Source: Cheiracanthium punctorium
Taxonomy: Eukaryota > Arthropoda > Arachnida > Araneae > Cheiracanthiidae
Assembly (NCBI GenBank): GCA_038373885.1
Contig: JAWZYV010012530.1
Coordinates: 496,001-560,000, forward strand
Reading direction: 5' to 3'
Length of the DNA: 64,000 nucleotides
A program made the translations under genes and the position numbers. The notes below the pieces were generated by a model. It searched no databases. It was not told the origin of the DNA and worked only from the letters and a program-made list of their open reading frames with translations. This document shows positions 10,792 through 22,402 of this stretch, piece by piece. The first letter of the stretch is position 1. Each line of letters begins with the position of its first letter.

Positions 10792-12141
10792 GGTATTATG
10801 GACACAAAATTACCATGAGTACATACTATAACTAATTGTAATGAAATGTCACTTGTAAAGAAAAACATTTTTTCTGTTGCTATCGAAAAAATTATTTTTA
10901 AAAAACGGTTCTTACGTATTATTCCGGCGGTCCGCCAAGACGAGCAATTTTTCGCCAAGATAAATGCCAGATAAATGAAATAATTTATGGTTTGAAATAC
11001 GTTTGGCAAGAGTTTGCTAGCACATTTGACGCAAAAATCGTTTGGCGGAAATGACTGTCTGATAATAAATTAAGTACCAAAAGAAACTTACAAATGGAGG
11101 TTCATATGAAATAGTCGGGTAATATGATATAGGTGGTTTAAACCGTTGGAAAGCTGATTATGCTTCATAAAACATACTTATTTTTAACTAAAAAATCACA
11201 TTTTTAAGATTATGTTTAAGTCATTTCTGCTTCGAGTCTATCTATAAAAGTCGCAGATATAATCGGGAAATATGGAATACCAAGTTTTCAGCTTTGTTAG
11301 GTGCTGTTGGCACATAGGAATACCATGAACTATTCTAGAAAGATCCCCGTGTTACAATGCATTGAGAGTTGTCCGCTTGTTGTTGTGATACCACTCTGTA
11401 CAGAACAAAGTGTTTTTTGTGATTTTCAAGAGTTTTTGCAGATACGTTTTGAAACATTTTAACCTACTAATGTACAAGTGACTTGAGCACTGACGTTAAG
11501 CATAATGTACACCAAAAGAATAGTAGTTTGTTAAACTGTGATCGTGTGAACGTGTTCTTTCGCTGACAGTGTTTCGTTGAGAGTCAATTTAAGGGTTCAT
11601 TTTGAGAGATGGCTTGTCGGGTATTATGAAATACTAAGTTAATATTGCAGCGAATTTCATGTCATCGACTAAAGAACCGGAAAAAAGACGCTAAATTTTT
11701 CTGCAGTAACGCAAAACTCTCAGGAAATGAACTAGAATAAATTTTGATTTCAAAATTCAATGTTTCAGCTGTTTTCTGAGGGTTGACCTTGACTGTTCCC
11801 GAGCAGAGAAAGAACATTGTATCTGCGACTTTTAGCAGAAATGACTTAAACATAATCTTAAAAATATGCTTTTATAGTTAAAAATGACAATGTTTTATGA
11901 AGCATAATTAGTTTTTCAATGGTTTAAACCACCTATACCATATTACCCGACTATTTCATATTAACTTCCATTTGAAGTTTTTTAAATAATTTTTTCTATA
12001 GCAACAGAAAAAATGATGTTTTTCTTTACAAGTGGCATTTCATTAGAATTAGTTATAGTATGTACTCATGATAATTAGGGGAATTTTATTCAATCATCTG
12101 TACAGTTATATTTAAAAATGTAAATAATATTCCATAATACC
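10792..12141. mobile_element. Foldback element with long imperfect inverted arms
   Basis: The element is about 1350 bp with termini GGTATTATGGA (10792-10802) and its exact inverse (12131-12141). Long arms, left about 10808-11264 and right about 11812-12082, match as inverted repeats through blocks such as CATGAGTACATACTATAACT, GAAATAGTCGGGTAATATG, GGTGGTTTAAACC and GATTATGTTTAAGTCATTTC. The left arm is longer because it carries about 180 bp not found in the right arm. The right arm has about 45 bp of its own near its outer end. The roughly 550-bp centre has no protein-like frame, but it repeats motifs of the arms (CGGGAAATATGGAATACC at about 11264, CGGGTATTATGAAATAC at about 11618). The superfamily is unknown. 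Confidence 0.75.
10931..11049. mobile_element. Small inverted-repeat insertion nested in the foldback left arm
   Basis: It lies inside the 180-bp block that the right arm lacks. The ends TCCGCCAAGACGA and the inverse of TCGTTTGGCGGA match over about 12 bp, followed by a shared T-run. The length, about 119 bp, fits a MITE. The exact insertion boundaries (about 10907-11087) extend beyond these ends, so the annotation of the ends is provisional. Confidence 0.45.
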
Positions 12142-12954
12142 CTCCTCTCCGCTAAATTTATGCAGGTCTTTGGAATTTTATGTGGCAGAGCTTCGAAATT
12201 TTCCTTCGCCATATTTTCGTAGGGGTTAGCCTTAGGCTTCGAAAATGAAATTTAAACAAAATGACCAAATATGTTAATGCAGAGGACTTCTTCTTGAACC
12301 ACAGCATATCAAACCTGTTTAGACTGCCATTAAAAAGCTATCATCCATTCAAAGTGTCAATTTGGCAATAAATAACAAATATGCATTTCACATCATAAAT
12401 TAAACAAATTAATCATTAGTTGAATCCGTAAAATATTAGTTGGACTCATTAAAGATTTTGATTGAGATAAATAAATTGCAGTACCAAATCTATGAAAAAG
12501 AATGATACTTGCTCACTTTAGAATAATGAAATTTTTATTTAATGTGCATGAATTTGTCTATAAATAAAATTTTTCAGTATGTCTAGTGCTGTATTTGATA
12601 ATTTTTAAGCTTCTGGGAGTTCGTTGAAATAGAGCATCCAACAAAACTTTTTAATTGAAACTTAACGCTGTTCTTTTAGTTTCTGTGGAATTTAGAGTCC
12701 TTTGTCAGGAAAAAGCTCCCAGGTTTATAAATAGATTTGTATCCCATTTATGCGAGAGACACAGGAGTTTAATTAAGTAAATAAATAAATAAACAAACAT
12801 GATCAGCTTTCTAAGGGAGAGAAAATAAAACAATATGGTAGGTCACATAATCATAAATCCTGAAAATATGTGCTATAATTAGCATTAGTTTGAAATATTT
12901 TTACATTTAACTTCATAACAAATCTTATTTTGTTACGAGTGTTATTACTAACAG
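12142..12954. other. AT-rich sequence; short (AAAT)n run only
   Basis: An AAAT microsatellite of about five units lies at 12777-12797. Nothing else was recognised. Confidence 0.5.

Positions 12955-12982
<28 letters not shown>
12955..12982. repeat. Run of 28 T (possible poly(A) tail of a minus-strand retrocopy)
   Basis: An uninterrupted T run lies 49 nt beyond the stop of the minus-strand reading frame at 13032-13244. In that orientation it would be a poly(A) tail, but no AATAAA precedes it and no target duplication was found. Confidence 0.5.
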
Positions 12983-12985
<3 letters not shown>

Positions 12986-13031
12986 TTAACGTCTTTTAGC
13001 AAAATCAATCCTCTTTTCTTTGGAGCTACGA

Positions 13032-13244
13032 TCATTTAATATAATCTTTCACATCTTTCCGCCGCTGAATCCAGTCCTTCGAATGATTGGAAATCTTAAT
13101 CCAAAAAACTGGATGACCATGGCAATGTTCTCTTCTTTCCATTGTTATCTGTCTGTCTGATCTTTCAGACGATTTATACCTGTGTGGTCTACGCTTATTT
13201 TCACATCGACAATCGTAAAAGTACTTCGTCCTTTTTGGCCACAT
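13032..13244 (-). CDS. Unidentified 70-residue reading frame, possible retrocopy or terminal exon
   Basis: I do not recognise this protein. It is unusually basic and polar for this window (many Arg, Lys, His, Asp), with Cys at residues 12 and 14, HCHGH around residues 40-44 and a C-terminal RRKDVKDYIK, so it looks more coding-like than its neighbours. A stop codon directly precedes the ATG. A 28-nt A-run follows its stop on the minus strand. That arrangement suits the 3' end of a reverse-transcribed mRNA or SINE-like retrosequence, but a chance frame or a last exon with a nearby acceptor is possible. No membrane segment or signal peptide is seen. Confidence 0.3.
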   Translation of the reverse strand: MWPKRTKYFYDCRCENKRRPHRYKSSERSDRQITMERREHCHGHPVFWIKISNHSKDWIQRRKDVKDYIK

Positions 13245-13259
13245 TTAATTAAACTAAAA

Positions 13260-14060
13260 TTTTTTTAACATTTATCATGTGACTAAATGAAAATTAAAGA
13301 AAATCTAACTTTATAATTGCAGTACTTCCTTTCACAGTCTCACTAGTTTCGCAACTTTGCTGCCCCTAAAAGTTGCATAATTTACTGCAAGGGGTTATTT
13401 TAACACTTAGAGTGGTTCTATCGCGAATGTGTTTGAAATTATGAGAACTGTCATTTATTCATCATTTATTATCACTCTAACCTATTTGCCGATGATACTT
13501 ACCACAGTATGAGATGATGTTTTGAACACCGATCCAGTCAACAACGTGTCTGATTAACGTTTTACCCCACCTGAATATATCAGCTACTCAGTTGAACACT
13601 ATATCAATTGCTCCTGTTCTTTAACTCATGATCTGAGCCCCACACCTATAATTACTAAACTATTAAAGATACTGGCATAATTGCAAATTTGCATATAAGC
13701 TATGCTCTTGAATTGGCACAGGTAATGGTGTGAGAACGTTGTACTAATTATTATTCAAGTAATAAAAGCCAATGCTTATGTAGTAGTGTCTCGATGAACT
13801 TGTTTTTCAGCAGAGTATTTATAACTTTCATTTTTCGCTTAAAGCATGTGTGCATAAACTCATAAATTTTTTTTTCATCTCAAAGAAATACATATAAGGT
13901 AATAAAGATTGGCAATAAGTTATATCAACGAATGAAACTAAAGTGCGAGCGCTTTTTATAATGCAAACGTTTTTAACCAATAAAATACATTGCTTTGTAA
14001 ACACTGAAAGTAAAAATTTTTAAATATCTGCTTTCGGCGGTGCTGAACTTCACTGCATTA
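13260..14060. other. AT-rich sequence without recognisable feature
   Basis: No gene or repeat was recognised here. The phrase TTTTACCCCACC at about 13562 resembles the end motifs of the repeat family at 8824 and 14.1 kb. Confidence 0.45.
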
Positions 14061-14065
14061 TCAAT

Positions 14066-14235
14066 TTCTAAGTAAATTTTAAAAAGTATGTCTAAGTAAA
14101 TTTTAAAACTTATTTGATTCTATTATGTATAACTCATAATTACTTTTACATCTTTTATTTTGCCGATAAAAAAACAATTTACAACTATTTTCAAATGGAG
14201 GATCATTTTGCCCTTGGTTGAGGATATGAAGTTCT
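14066..14235 (-). repeat. Inverted second copy of the 8.8-9.7 kb repeat family (fragment)
   Basis: Read on the minus strand, 14232 down to about 14090 follows 9016-9135 closely: AAGGGCAAAATGATCC, then TTGTAAATTG, TTATCGGCAAAATAAAA and AAAAGTAATTATGA in the same order. A related motif (GGTCATTTTACCCCACC) recurs at about 14779-14795, followed by GGGGTAAGTTGACGAAG at 14812. The copy is incomplete or heavily decayed and I cannot place its ends. A 17-bp direct repeat (CTAAGTAAATTTTAAAA) lies at about 14069 and 14092. Confidence 0.6.
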
Positions 14236-14251
14236 CTGTTAGTCATCTAAC

Positions 14252-17200
14252 TTGAGATCGTTTGGTGAGTACTGGCGACTCAAATGTTTTGCTGTAAATT
14301 TGTATGTAAATTTTGGGCTTCACAACGCAAGGAATGAGCCGATTAGGGTAAATTATATATTCTCCTCAACAAAAAATATTCAAAATACAGTTCTTAACTT
14401 TAAAAATAATGTATCTTATGATTTATTTATGATAAACTTGGATACGGTTAAAAACTTTAAACTGAAAATGACGGTATGCGGTAAGACGACGACGAGCTAT
14501 TCGATTTCTAGCAAGAAAGCAACGAAGAACGACTCAGTCACAATCCTAGACACAAGATCAGTGATCCGGTTGGGATCATAGTGAAGTAAGAGGCAGGCCT
14601 TGAAAATGCGATTTTTCTTTATGAATCTTATTACCTGCAGTTTTTCATAATTTTGGTGTCTAATTCAGTTGTTGTTTCATTATGGGGGGATATGTCATAA
14701 TTTTTTTTAACGTTGTCTTAATCATTTTCATTAACTGCCTAAATGAAATTGTTTCTCAGCATTTTTAAAATAAGCCTTCATGTGGTCATTTTACCCCACC
14801 GAAGTAAACACGGGGTAAGTTGACGAAGAGCTTTCTTTTAAATACTTCACCGCCTTCCATGAGGAAATGAAATTGTTTCAATTTTTTGAGGAAACATAAA
14901 AATGCTCAAAGAGAATTTCAGGAAATTTCAAGATTTTAAACCATTTACTGAACTTGCGAAAAATATCTGAAGCTTAAGTTCGCCATTCTATCCTACTTTT
15001 CCCTGTTTATAGTGAATGTGAAGATTTCTTAGATTTAAAAATCTTTCGTTAAAAACCATTTTAATTTAAATTAGTGACATTTATAAGTAATGACATATTA
15101 TTTTTAACTGTCATAATCAAACATCTTTTGTTTATCTCTTCTGTAGAAGCTCTGTGTTTTGCAGGTAGTCTCTCAACCTAGGCAACATTTAACAGCAAAA
15201 ACCTACTACCATATTGACATTCTACTAGATTTATGTATTGTTTCAAAATGCTCATCTTCAAAAGGTTTGAATATACATATATTTAACATTTAATAAAAAT
15301 ATATGTTGATAGGTAATTTAAAAGTCGACAAAAAGTTCAGTATTCTTTAGCTGTGACGAAATTGCTCATACTCTAATTTGAGCATTTTTCCGAAAATCAG
15401 TATACAAAATTGAGCAACAAGAAATATGTAACTGAAAAAAAAAATTCATCACAGACTTTCCAAATAAGCGTAAAGACATAACCAAAGAAGAGCAATGTGT
15501 TGTTCTGGTCTAAAAAAACTGACCAATCCTTAGTTTGTTTACCTGGTAGGGGATAATTCCTCACCTGATCTCGTTTACAAAGATTCCTTATCCTGTGAAT
15601 GATGATATGATGACCGTCTGTGTCATATTTTTTATCTTAGAAATCACATATAATAAGCTCCCTATATCCTTTTCAAACCGATATTTATCGGAAGGTCAAT
15701 AACTGATGTTCCACAAGTTTACTGTGCACAACTTTCTCTCCCAAGAAGTCCTACCATCCAATTTATTTCTAACCTACAGAAGATCTTTTTCGCTGTAATA
15801 ACAACCTGTTTGATGCTTATCGATGGGCTCATTTTTCAAGTAAATATATATTTCACTGGAATAGAGTGTGATGGGTTACCGAATTTAATTCCTGTTCTTA
15901 TCTATTTCTTTGCGCGTAACGTCCGAAGATCTCTGCCATGAGATTAAAATTACAAGTTTGGTTCCGAAAATGTCTTCTAGGGTTTCGGAAGAATAATATT
16001 TGACCCTATGTTTATAGTGTCATAAAATGTAGACTAAACTGTCGTAAAGATCAGCTGAGATTACAGTGTAACAACATTAGAATAGGTGCACTCTAATGTT
16101 ATACTTAGATCTCGGCGTAACATTGCACTGAGTTAATGATAAAACTAGATATGAATCTAGTTTTATTCAGATATCATTTATTACAGAAATCATTATTACA
16201 GATATCATTTCTGAAAAAGCTGTTCTTCGTTTATAAATATCTTAAAATTAAGTAAAGCAAAATTTCAAAATTTCAAAAGTGTGAAACATATCAGTTTGGA
16301 TTTGAATAGATATACTACATTTTTGAAGATAATGAACATAATTATCAGTAATTGAAAGATTGAAGAAATTTAACCTGTTATCTTCTTGCAACAGAATTGA
16401 TTGCAATTCACCGAATTCTTCCAAAATTATTTGCTTCATATACTATAAATGCAAGTTTTAATGACTTGGTACCAATTACTTTCAATGTTTTAAGTAACAG
16501 TTATTAATAGTTTACAATAAACTGAAATGCAGTCACTTTAAAAATGCTTGAAATAATAATGAATCAAATATAATACGCCAAATATAATATGAACAACTGG
16601 TTTTACGAAAATTCTAGGGATTCAATATCAGTTTAATTAAATATATTCAAAGCAAATCAGTTTTCTGTATTAAATTATTTTTTAACTAAAGTATGTTTGC
16701 CTATTTATAATTTATAATTTTGCAAATATAACGTTTGGCTGCTTATTAATTGGCAAATATATAACGTTAAGTTTATTTGACAATTACGAAACAACCGAAC
16801 ACTCTCTGCATGGGAATAGGACTTAAGCAAATTTGGTTTTGCATTGCATTTAACTTACTGGGGGCTTCTCCAAAGTATTTGAATTTCGGTGGAACGTAGA
16901 CAGTGATAAGATCTGCAAAATATTCTATAAGCTCATTAAAAAAACTAAAAGAGTGGACCAAAAGTAAGATAATCCATTCTCCGGTCTTTTCCAATTCAAA
17001 AGTACTTATCGTTCGATTTTATCAAATAGTCTTTCCACTGCATTTCGCATTGTAATTTGTTTTTGAAGATGATCGTGAGCTACTGGATTTTCCCTGAGGG
17101 AATATTTTTGTTCCGATAGCTGTTTATTGATGCTTCTTTGACGGGAATTTCCTATTTTTTATCAAAATACTGCTCACTTAATTTCGAGAATTTTTTTATA

Positions 17201-18635
17201 TGTGCTGAAGAGAGCAATACGTTACATAATATTCCCTGTAAATGAACATATACAATACACATCAAGAAATAATTATTTTTTTAACGAAAAGACGTGTTCT
17301 GGGTAACCAATGAAATGTCAAATTGCTTTCTGTTCCATGGAAACGTCCTACCGTTGCCAATCCATAGATTTAAAAAACTCTTTATTTTTTTAAAAATATG
17401 TACAAAATGTTTATTCCCTGCCTGTGTTCAAACACTGGTCGGTTCACCGTATCTAAGAATGTAACTGAGTACTTTAGAAAATATCATTACTAGATTTTAA
17501 AATATTCTAAAATATGCAATGAAATAATGCAAAAATATCGTCTTGTTGCATCATTCGTAAAAAAAGAAGTTAATAACTACATGAATAAAACTACCCCTTA
17601 ATAACATGTTTTTTTTTAACTTTCTTGTACTCCAGAATTATTACCTGACTGCAATAAAGCATAAACATGAGTTAATTTGGCGGCGCTTTCACACTTCTCT
17701 CACGCTGCGAAAGACTTAATTTCAAAGACATTTATAAAACTAAAACAGCACTCACAAAGAAAGGCGCTTGGGTAAGACGGAAGTGAAACTTTTTCACAGC
17801 GTTTTAATTACAGGATATGATTAGAAAATTTCGTCATTCGTTATTTATCTAAAAGGCCCCATAAAGTGCTCAGCATGTGGAAGATTTTTTTTTTCATCCC
17901 CGGCGCTTTGTCCCCATTCCAGAGAACTGGTACCATAGAATTGAAACTTCAATTTGGGTTACTTAGAAGGACATTTTTTTGTAAAAGCTCATTTAATCAG
18001 CAGACTAAGAAATTTGCCAGGTTTTAAGTGAGGTGCATCCTTATTATTATTATTATTATTCAAGAATGACTTTGGTGCCGAATCTTTAAATCAGTCGACC
18101 TATTTCGGCTTTTCTCTCTCTCTCTTTCGCGCTAACTGAACATTCAATTTAAATACTTAAAGAATGTTTGATTATTTTCGCATTTGTAATATTCTCTTTT
18201 AAATATGAAATTCGGTCTGTTTGTTTAGATGCAATTAAAATATAAAACGTTTAAATCTTTACAAAAACAAATCGTGAATGAAGTACTCTTACGTGTAATT
18301 TAACTACTACAATAGATATCATCTGAAAATATTTTTCTCATATAAATAAATAAACTAATAAAATTGTTGTCTGTACTTGCATTTCAAAAGTTTTTTCATC
18401 ATTCATTGCATGTGTTAAGAAAATCAAAAAGACCTTCAGATTAAAAGGTTTCCCTGACAGAGTGTTTGATGCTTTTTTGCAACCCTCTGAGCGTCATATA
18501 AAAACACTGTTATTTGCATCCCTCACCAACTCTCAAGGTACTCAATACATGATCTGGGTATGTTATTCAGCTTAAACCTCTATTGAACTCTAGTTTAACC
18601 AGCTCACATGTGTAACGATGAGGATGCCATCCTGC
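14252..18635. other. AT-rich spacer with minor hairpins and microsatellites
   Basis: The 109-codon frame at 14252-14581 has no recognisable domain. A perfect 12-bp hairpin with a 4-nt loop (ATAAAACTAGAT) lies at 16139-16166, next to a weaker one at about 16070-16102. An (ATT)n run lies near 18040-18060 and a short (CT)n near 18114-18125. I see no gene or transposon. Confidence 0.5.
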
Positions 18636-18643
18636 GTCCAGTG

Positions 18644-19384
18644 TAGAGATGAGACGGGCTCAGCCCGAGCCCGAAAGCCCGAGCCCGAGCCCGGGCCCGA
18701 ACCGGGCTCGGGCTCTGTAATTCACAATTGCGTTCGGGCTCGGGCTCGTGAAAAATTTCTCCTTTATTGAACACACTCCTTGAAACATATTTTAAAAAGT
18801 GATTCACGAGGGAAATAAAAGTACAGTCAACTCCGGTTATAGTGAACCTCTGCGGACCATCCAATTTCGTCCACTATATCCGAAGTTCACTAAAACCCAA
18901 GTGTCTTCATGATGGATAGAGATACTGTATGTGAATCGGCACTAATGGTTTGCGTTCACTATAGCCGATGGTTCACTATATCCGGGTTCACTATGACCGG
19001 AGTTGACTGTACTTATAAAAAAAAAAAAAAAATAGCGGCACTGACGCCTAGAAGATGCGTTAAGCTCTTTGGATATTTCAGAACGGCGCGGCGGCTTATA
19101 TTGATTAGTTAGTTATGAGATCCGACATTATTTGATAAACATGGATATATAAAGAATTAGAAAGTGCATTGAGAGTTTGCAACTCTATTTGTCTTTAATT
19201 TGCACAAACGTCAAAATTCATTGTATACTATCAATGAATTAATTGGATTTTTTTTATCTTAGCTGAAATTTCGGGCTCGGGCGGGCTCGGGCTTCGACTT
19301 AAATAATATTGCTCGGGCTCGGGCGGGCTCGGATTAAAAGTCCTCGGGCTCGGGCTTCAAAAAATGAGCCCGAACTCATCTCTA
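18644..19384. mobile_element. hAT-type non-autonomous element rich in CGGGCT repeats
   Basis: The element is flanked by a perfect 8-bp duplication GTCCAGTG (18636-18643 and 19385-19392), the hallmark of hAT insertions, and has inverted ends TAGAGATGAG / CTCATCTCTA. Both ends are packed with GGGCTC/CGGGCT hexamer arrays, G-rich on opposite strands, which could form strong hairpins or G-quadruplexes. No transposase is present. A separate TA-flanked element is inserted at 18834-19009. Without it the element would be about 565 bp. Confidence 0.88.
18834..19009. mobile_element. pogo/Tigger-type MITE nested in the hAT element
   Basis: The 176-bp element has inverted ends CAGTCAACTCCGGTTATAGT and the exact or near-exact inverse, flanked by TA (18832-18833, 19010-19011). 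CAGT-starting ends with TA targets are typical of the pogo/Tigger branch. Near the ends the motif CACTATA-CCG occurs four times in one orientation (about 18870, 18956, 18971 and, as CACTATGACCG, 18988). It interrupts the CGGGCT-rich element and is therefore the younger insertion. Confidence 0.85.
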
Positions 19385-19392
19385 GTCCAGTG

Positions 19393-20770
19393 TATTCATT
19401 TTGAAATGAATAGATTTTAAGATTTTTAGGGATGCTCTAAAATTATTTCCCACATTTTTATTGATGTCTGTGCAAAATTCCCGCTAATTACTCTAAAGAG
19501 GCTTCTTTTCAAGTCAGCTGAAAAAAAAAGTTTTACATCATAAACCTGTTAGCATTGCTTTTGCACGATGCCATTTCTCTACAGTGCCAAATTAAACGTA
19601 GACTGCAAAACATATTAGTGGTGTTAAAAGCAGAACCAAATCATAATTCTTGCGTCCTGTAAAAAAAAAAAAAAAAAAAGGAGAAGGGGGAGAGGGATTC
19701 ATGTCCTATTTAATTTGCATATAATCTGAATGCATAATGGATGAATTGCATTTTGTTCAAAGTGACGTAACAGGAGAAATGTTTATGGAATAGTGCGCAG
19801 TAGACGAAGTTATTAAACTTATCCGGGCAAGTTCTGAAATCCGGTACACTTAAGAAAAGGCCAACAACCGGACTTCAGAGAAAGAAAGGGAAAGGGGCCG
19901 CCAACCTTCCATGGATGCCATCTTCGGGCACTTTCCGATCTTGAGGCAATTTGCCACTGTCTAATTACGTCCATCTGAGTCTATAGTTCACAAAAAAAGG
20001 TCAATGCCACGCCCTAAATCAAATGCCCCCAAGTCTCTTTGCTGAATCCTACTTCTCATCAAGCAGGCTGCCCATGGCTCTTTTTCATGAAAATCTGTCT
20101 CAAATCATTGGACTCCAAGCTACGTATTAACGTATCATTAGTATTCCTGGATGGAATTAAATAGGTTGTTGGCAAGTCTGACGGTCAAGATTTCGTGCAT
20201 GTAAAATTATATTAAGGAAACGATAGGTTTATGTCGTTAACACTTTCATTTCGGTGATGAGCTGAACAGTGAAATGAATTGCTGATGTATTAAGATGCAC
20301 TGATTTAAATGATGGAAGTGAAAGTATAAGTTAATGAGAACGCTGAACTCATTGATGTACTGTGATTTCTGAAATTGCTAAGGTATCTGAACAGAATAGT
20401 TGTAATCGAACGTGGAGTACGCTAGAGCTTTATACATGTAAATAATTCGACACAGAATGTCAAAGAGAAACATCTAAAATTGTCTTAAGTGAAAACTTGG
20501 AAAGGTTTTTTCCCCTACAACAGTCTTACTATCGAATCTGAAGAAACATATTCTACTTATTTAGTGAGTTTTCAAAACCGTAAATGGTTTCCTGAAATTG
20601 ATCGAAGCAAAATGTACTGAGCAGTACATAACAGTTTTCGATAGAAAAGTCAATAAGTAAATCAATAAAAAAGATAATTGCCTAAATGATTAAATTTTAA
20701 TTGTAATCGATTATTTGTTTAAATTCCCTTCACTGAAGTTAATTCGATGTCACATGCACTGGGATTCTCT
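19393..20770. other. AT-rich sequence with an 18-A run, no gene seen
   Basis: Poly(A) lies at about 19661-19679, followed by a purine-rich GGAGAAGGGGGAGAGGG tract. No reading frame or inverted repeat was recognised. Confidence 0.5.
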
Positions 20771-20773
20771 TTA

Positions 20774-20830
20774 CAGCAGTTCCCCGGTAACACGGTCGAA
20801 ATTGTTAGTGTTATATGAATCCGTGTTCTA
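20774..20830 (+). mobile_element. Possible solo left end of a pogo-like element
   Basis: CAGCAGTTCCCCGGTAACAC follows a TA at 20772 and is succeeded by GTGTTATATGAATCCGTG. The TA/CAG start and repeated ACACGG/CCGTGT motifs resemble the two pogo-type elements elsewhere in the window. No matching right end was found downstream, so the call is tentative. Confidence 0.3.
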
Positions 20831-21237
20831 GGAGTCCCTTAGATTATACAAACACATCAGCATCATCCGCAATGTTAACAGGCAATACAGAAACATCTGT
20901 CTTATTCATTTACCGTGTTAAAGAGCTTTTATTAGAGTGTCATAGGAAAAGGAAATCTTTCGAAAAAGTGCATCAATTAAAATAAATAGGCCTCCTCAGA
21001 TTTCCTTGTAATTGTGTGCATTTTATGGAAACTTAATTATTCGATAACAACATTAAGAAGTATGATCCATACCCAAATTCTCTATTCCGTGATTATAAAT
21101 CCATTATTAAATCATAATACGATTAACATTATACCTGCACGAGTGCATTACACAACTTTTTAAGTGGGCGTAATCAACAGTTAATGACTCTTGGAACCGT
21201 TGCTTCATAGCCTTTTCATTTTACTACTCTTTTCAGA

Positions 21238-21411
21238 ATGATAGCTGTTCAAGCAGATCGTGTGTTACTCGCGAAACAGTTTTACCAAAACGACGATTCT
21301 GCCCCTGCGATTTTTCGTCGACATCTTACCTAAAAAGGAATTCGCAAACGGTCAGTAACAGATATGGAGCTACAAAAATAATCGAAAAATTACAAGCAAC
21401 AGAATTGTTGA
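21238..21411 (+). pseudogene. N-terminal scrap of a mariner-like transposase (DUF4817 type)
   Basis: The translation from ATG 21238 shows the pattern RVLLAKQFYQN then SAPAIFRRHL, then KGIRK and a +1-shifted IIEKLQATE. That order is characteristic of the DUF4817 helix-turn-helix that opens one group of mariner-like transposases. An in-frame TAA interrupts it after about 31 codons, and a single-base loss shifts the frame about 20 codons later. No catalytic domain follows, so this is a truncated relic. The middle of a transposase of the same broad type lies at 62172. Confidence 0.6.
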
Positions 21412-22394
21412 GTGTATTTTCTGTATTTGAACAATGTGAAACTGGTGATGATATTTTGAACTATTTTTTTTCTGCGATTATCTCTTTTCCATATCCTCAT
21501 CAAGGTTTCCTGCAAGCTTGTCAACATTCTGACCTGTAGCTTTTGCTGTACATTGCTCGGAATATGGAAACTTTAATTATGAGTACTCTTACTTTTTCGT
21601 GGATGCATTTGAGATGTTATGATATTACACTTTCCAGCTCTCAAATGCTGGATTTATCTTATTATTATGGCGTTCGTGACTCAGTGTTTTGACATAATGC
21701 TGATTCTTTTCAGCAAATTTCAGATACTAACTCAAAATACTTCTTCGTTAAACTGTTTTACAGTTACAGTAATTTGCTTCAGCTTATAAAGAATTTTTAA
21801 AGAGAACGGTTGTGTTTCAACGAACCTTTGCAGATTTCCATGTGGTTGTGAATCACCAGAGTACATCGCACCAATCTCTGAAGTTAGTAAACAAACTTTT
21901 GAAACACCATCTTTAAGAAAATTTAATTGAGAGTGCTTCCTGATCCCATGTAAATTGATTACATTAACAAGTAGCAAATCAATTGCTGCTGAACGGCTGG
22001 CAGGAGATTGTAGTTTAAAAGTGAATGTGACTTTGTCGGCTGTGCACTTTCAGTATTCTTAATCTGAGTTCTATAATTAAATTACCTGTCAATTTATAGG
22101 TTATTTTTTCCAATATGGTTATTTTTGTCAATGGGTATTTTTGCCAGTAAATGAGCATACGGCCTATACTATTTGAGCCAGTAATTGAATAAATAATGAT
22201 AGTCACCTTTACAGTGTCATGAAAAAAAAAAGGTGGTCGCATTTCAAAAGTTCGTAATTCTGAAAGAAATTGAGCACACTCAATAATATTCTTTTCAAAG
22301 AACTTGGCAATTATCCAAGTCTTGTAAATGTTGCATACAGTCCGACAAGCTCTCAATAACTTCTCGACACATAGATTGGTAGAGTCGGTCTAGT
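21412..22394. other. AT-rich sequence without recognisable feature
   Basis: No gene or repeat was recognised. The open frames on the minus strand at 21732-21977 and 22015-22356 lack coding character. Confidence 0.5.
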
Positions 22395-22402
22395 GCTATG
22401 AC

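Noticed and set aside
14252..14581. 109-codon open frame
   Set aside because: Composition follows AT-rich random sequence, there is no recognisable domain, and it adjoins a decayed repeat.
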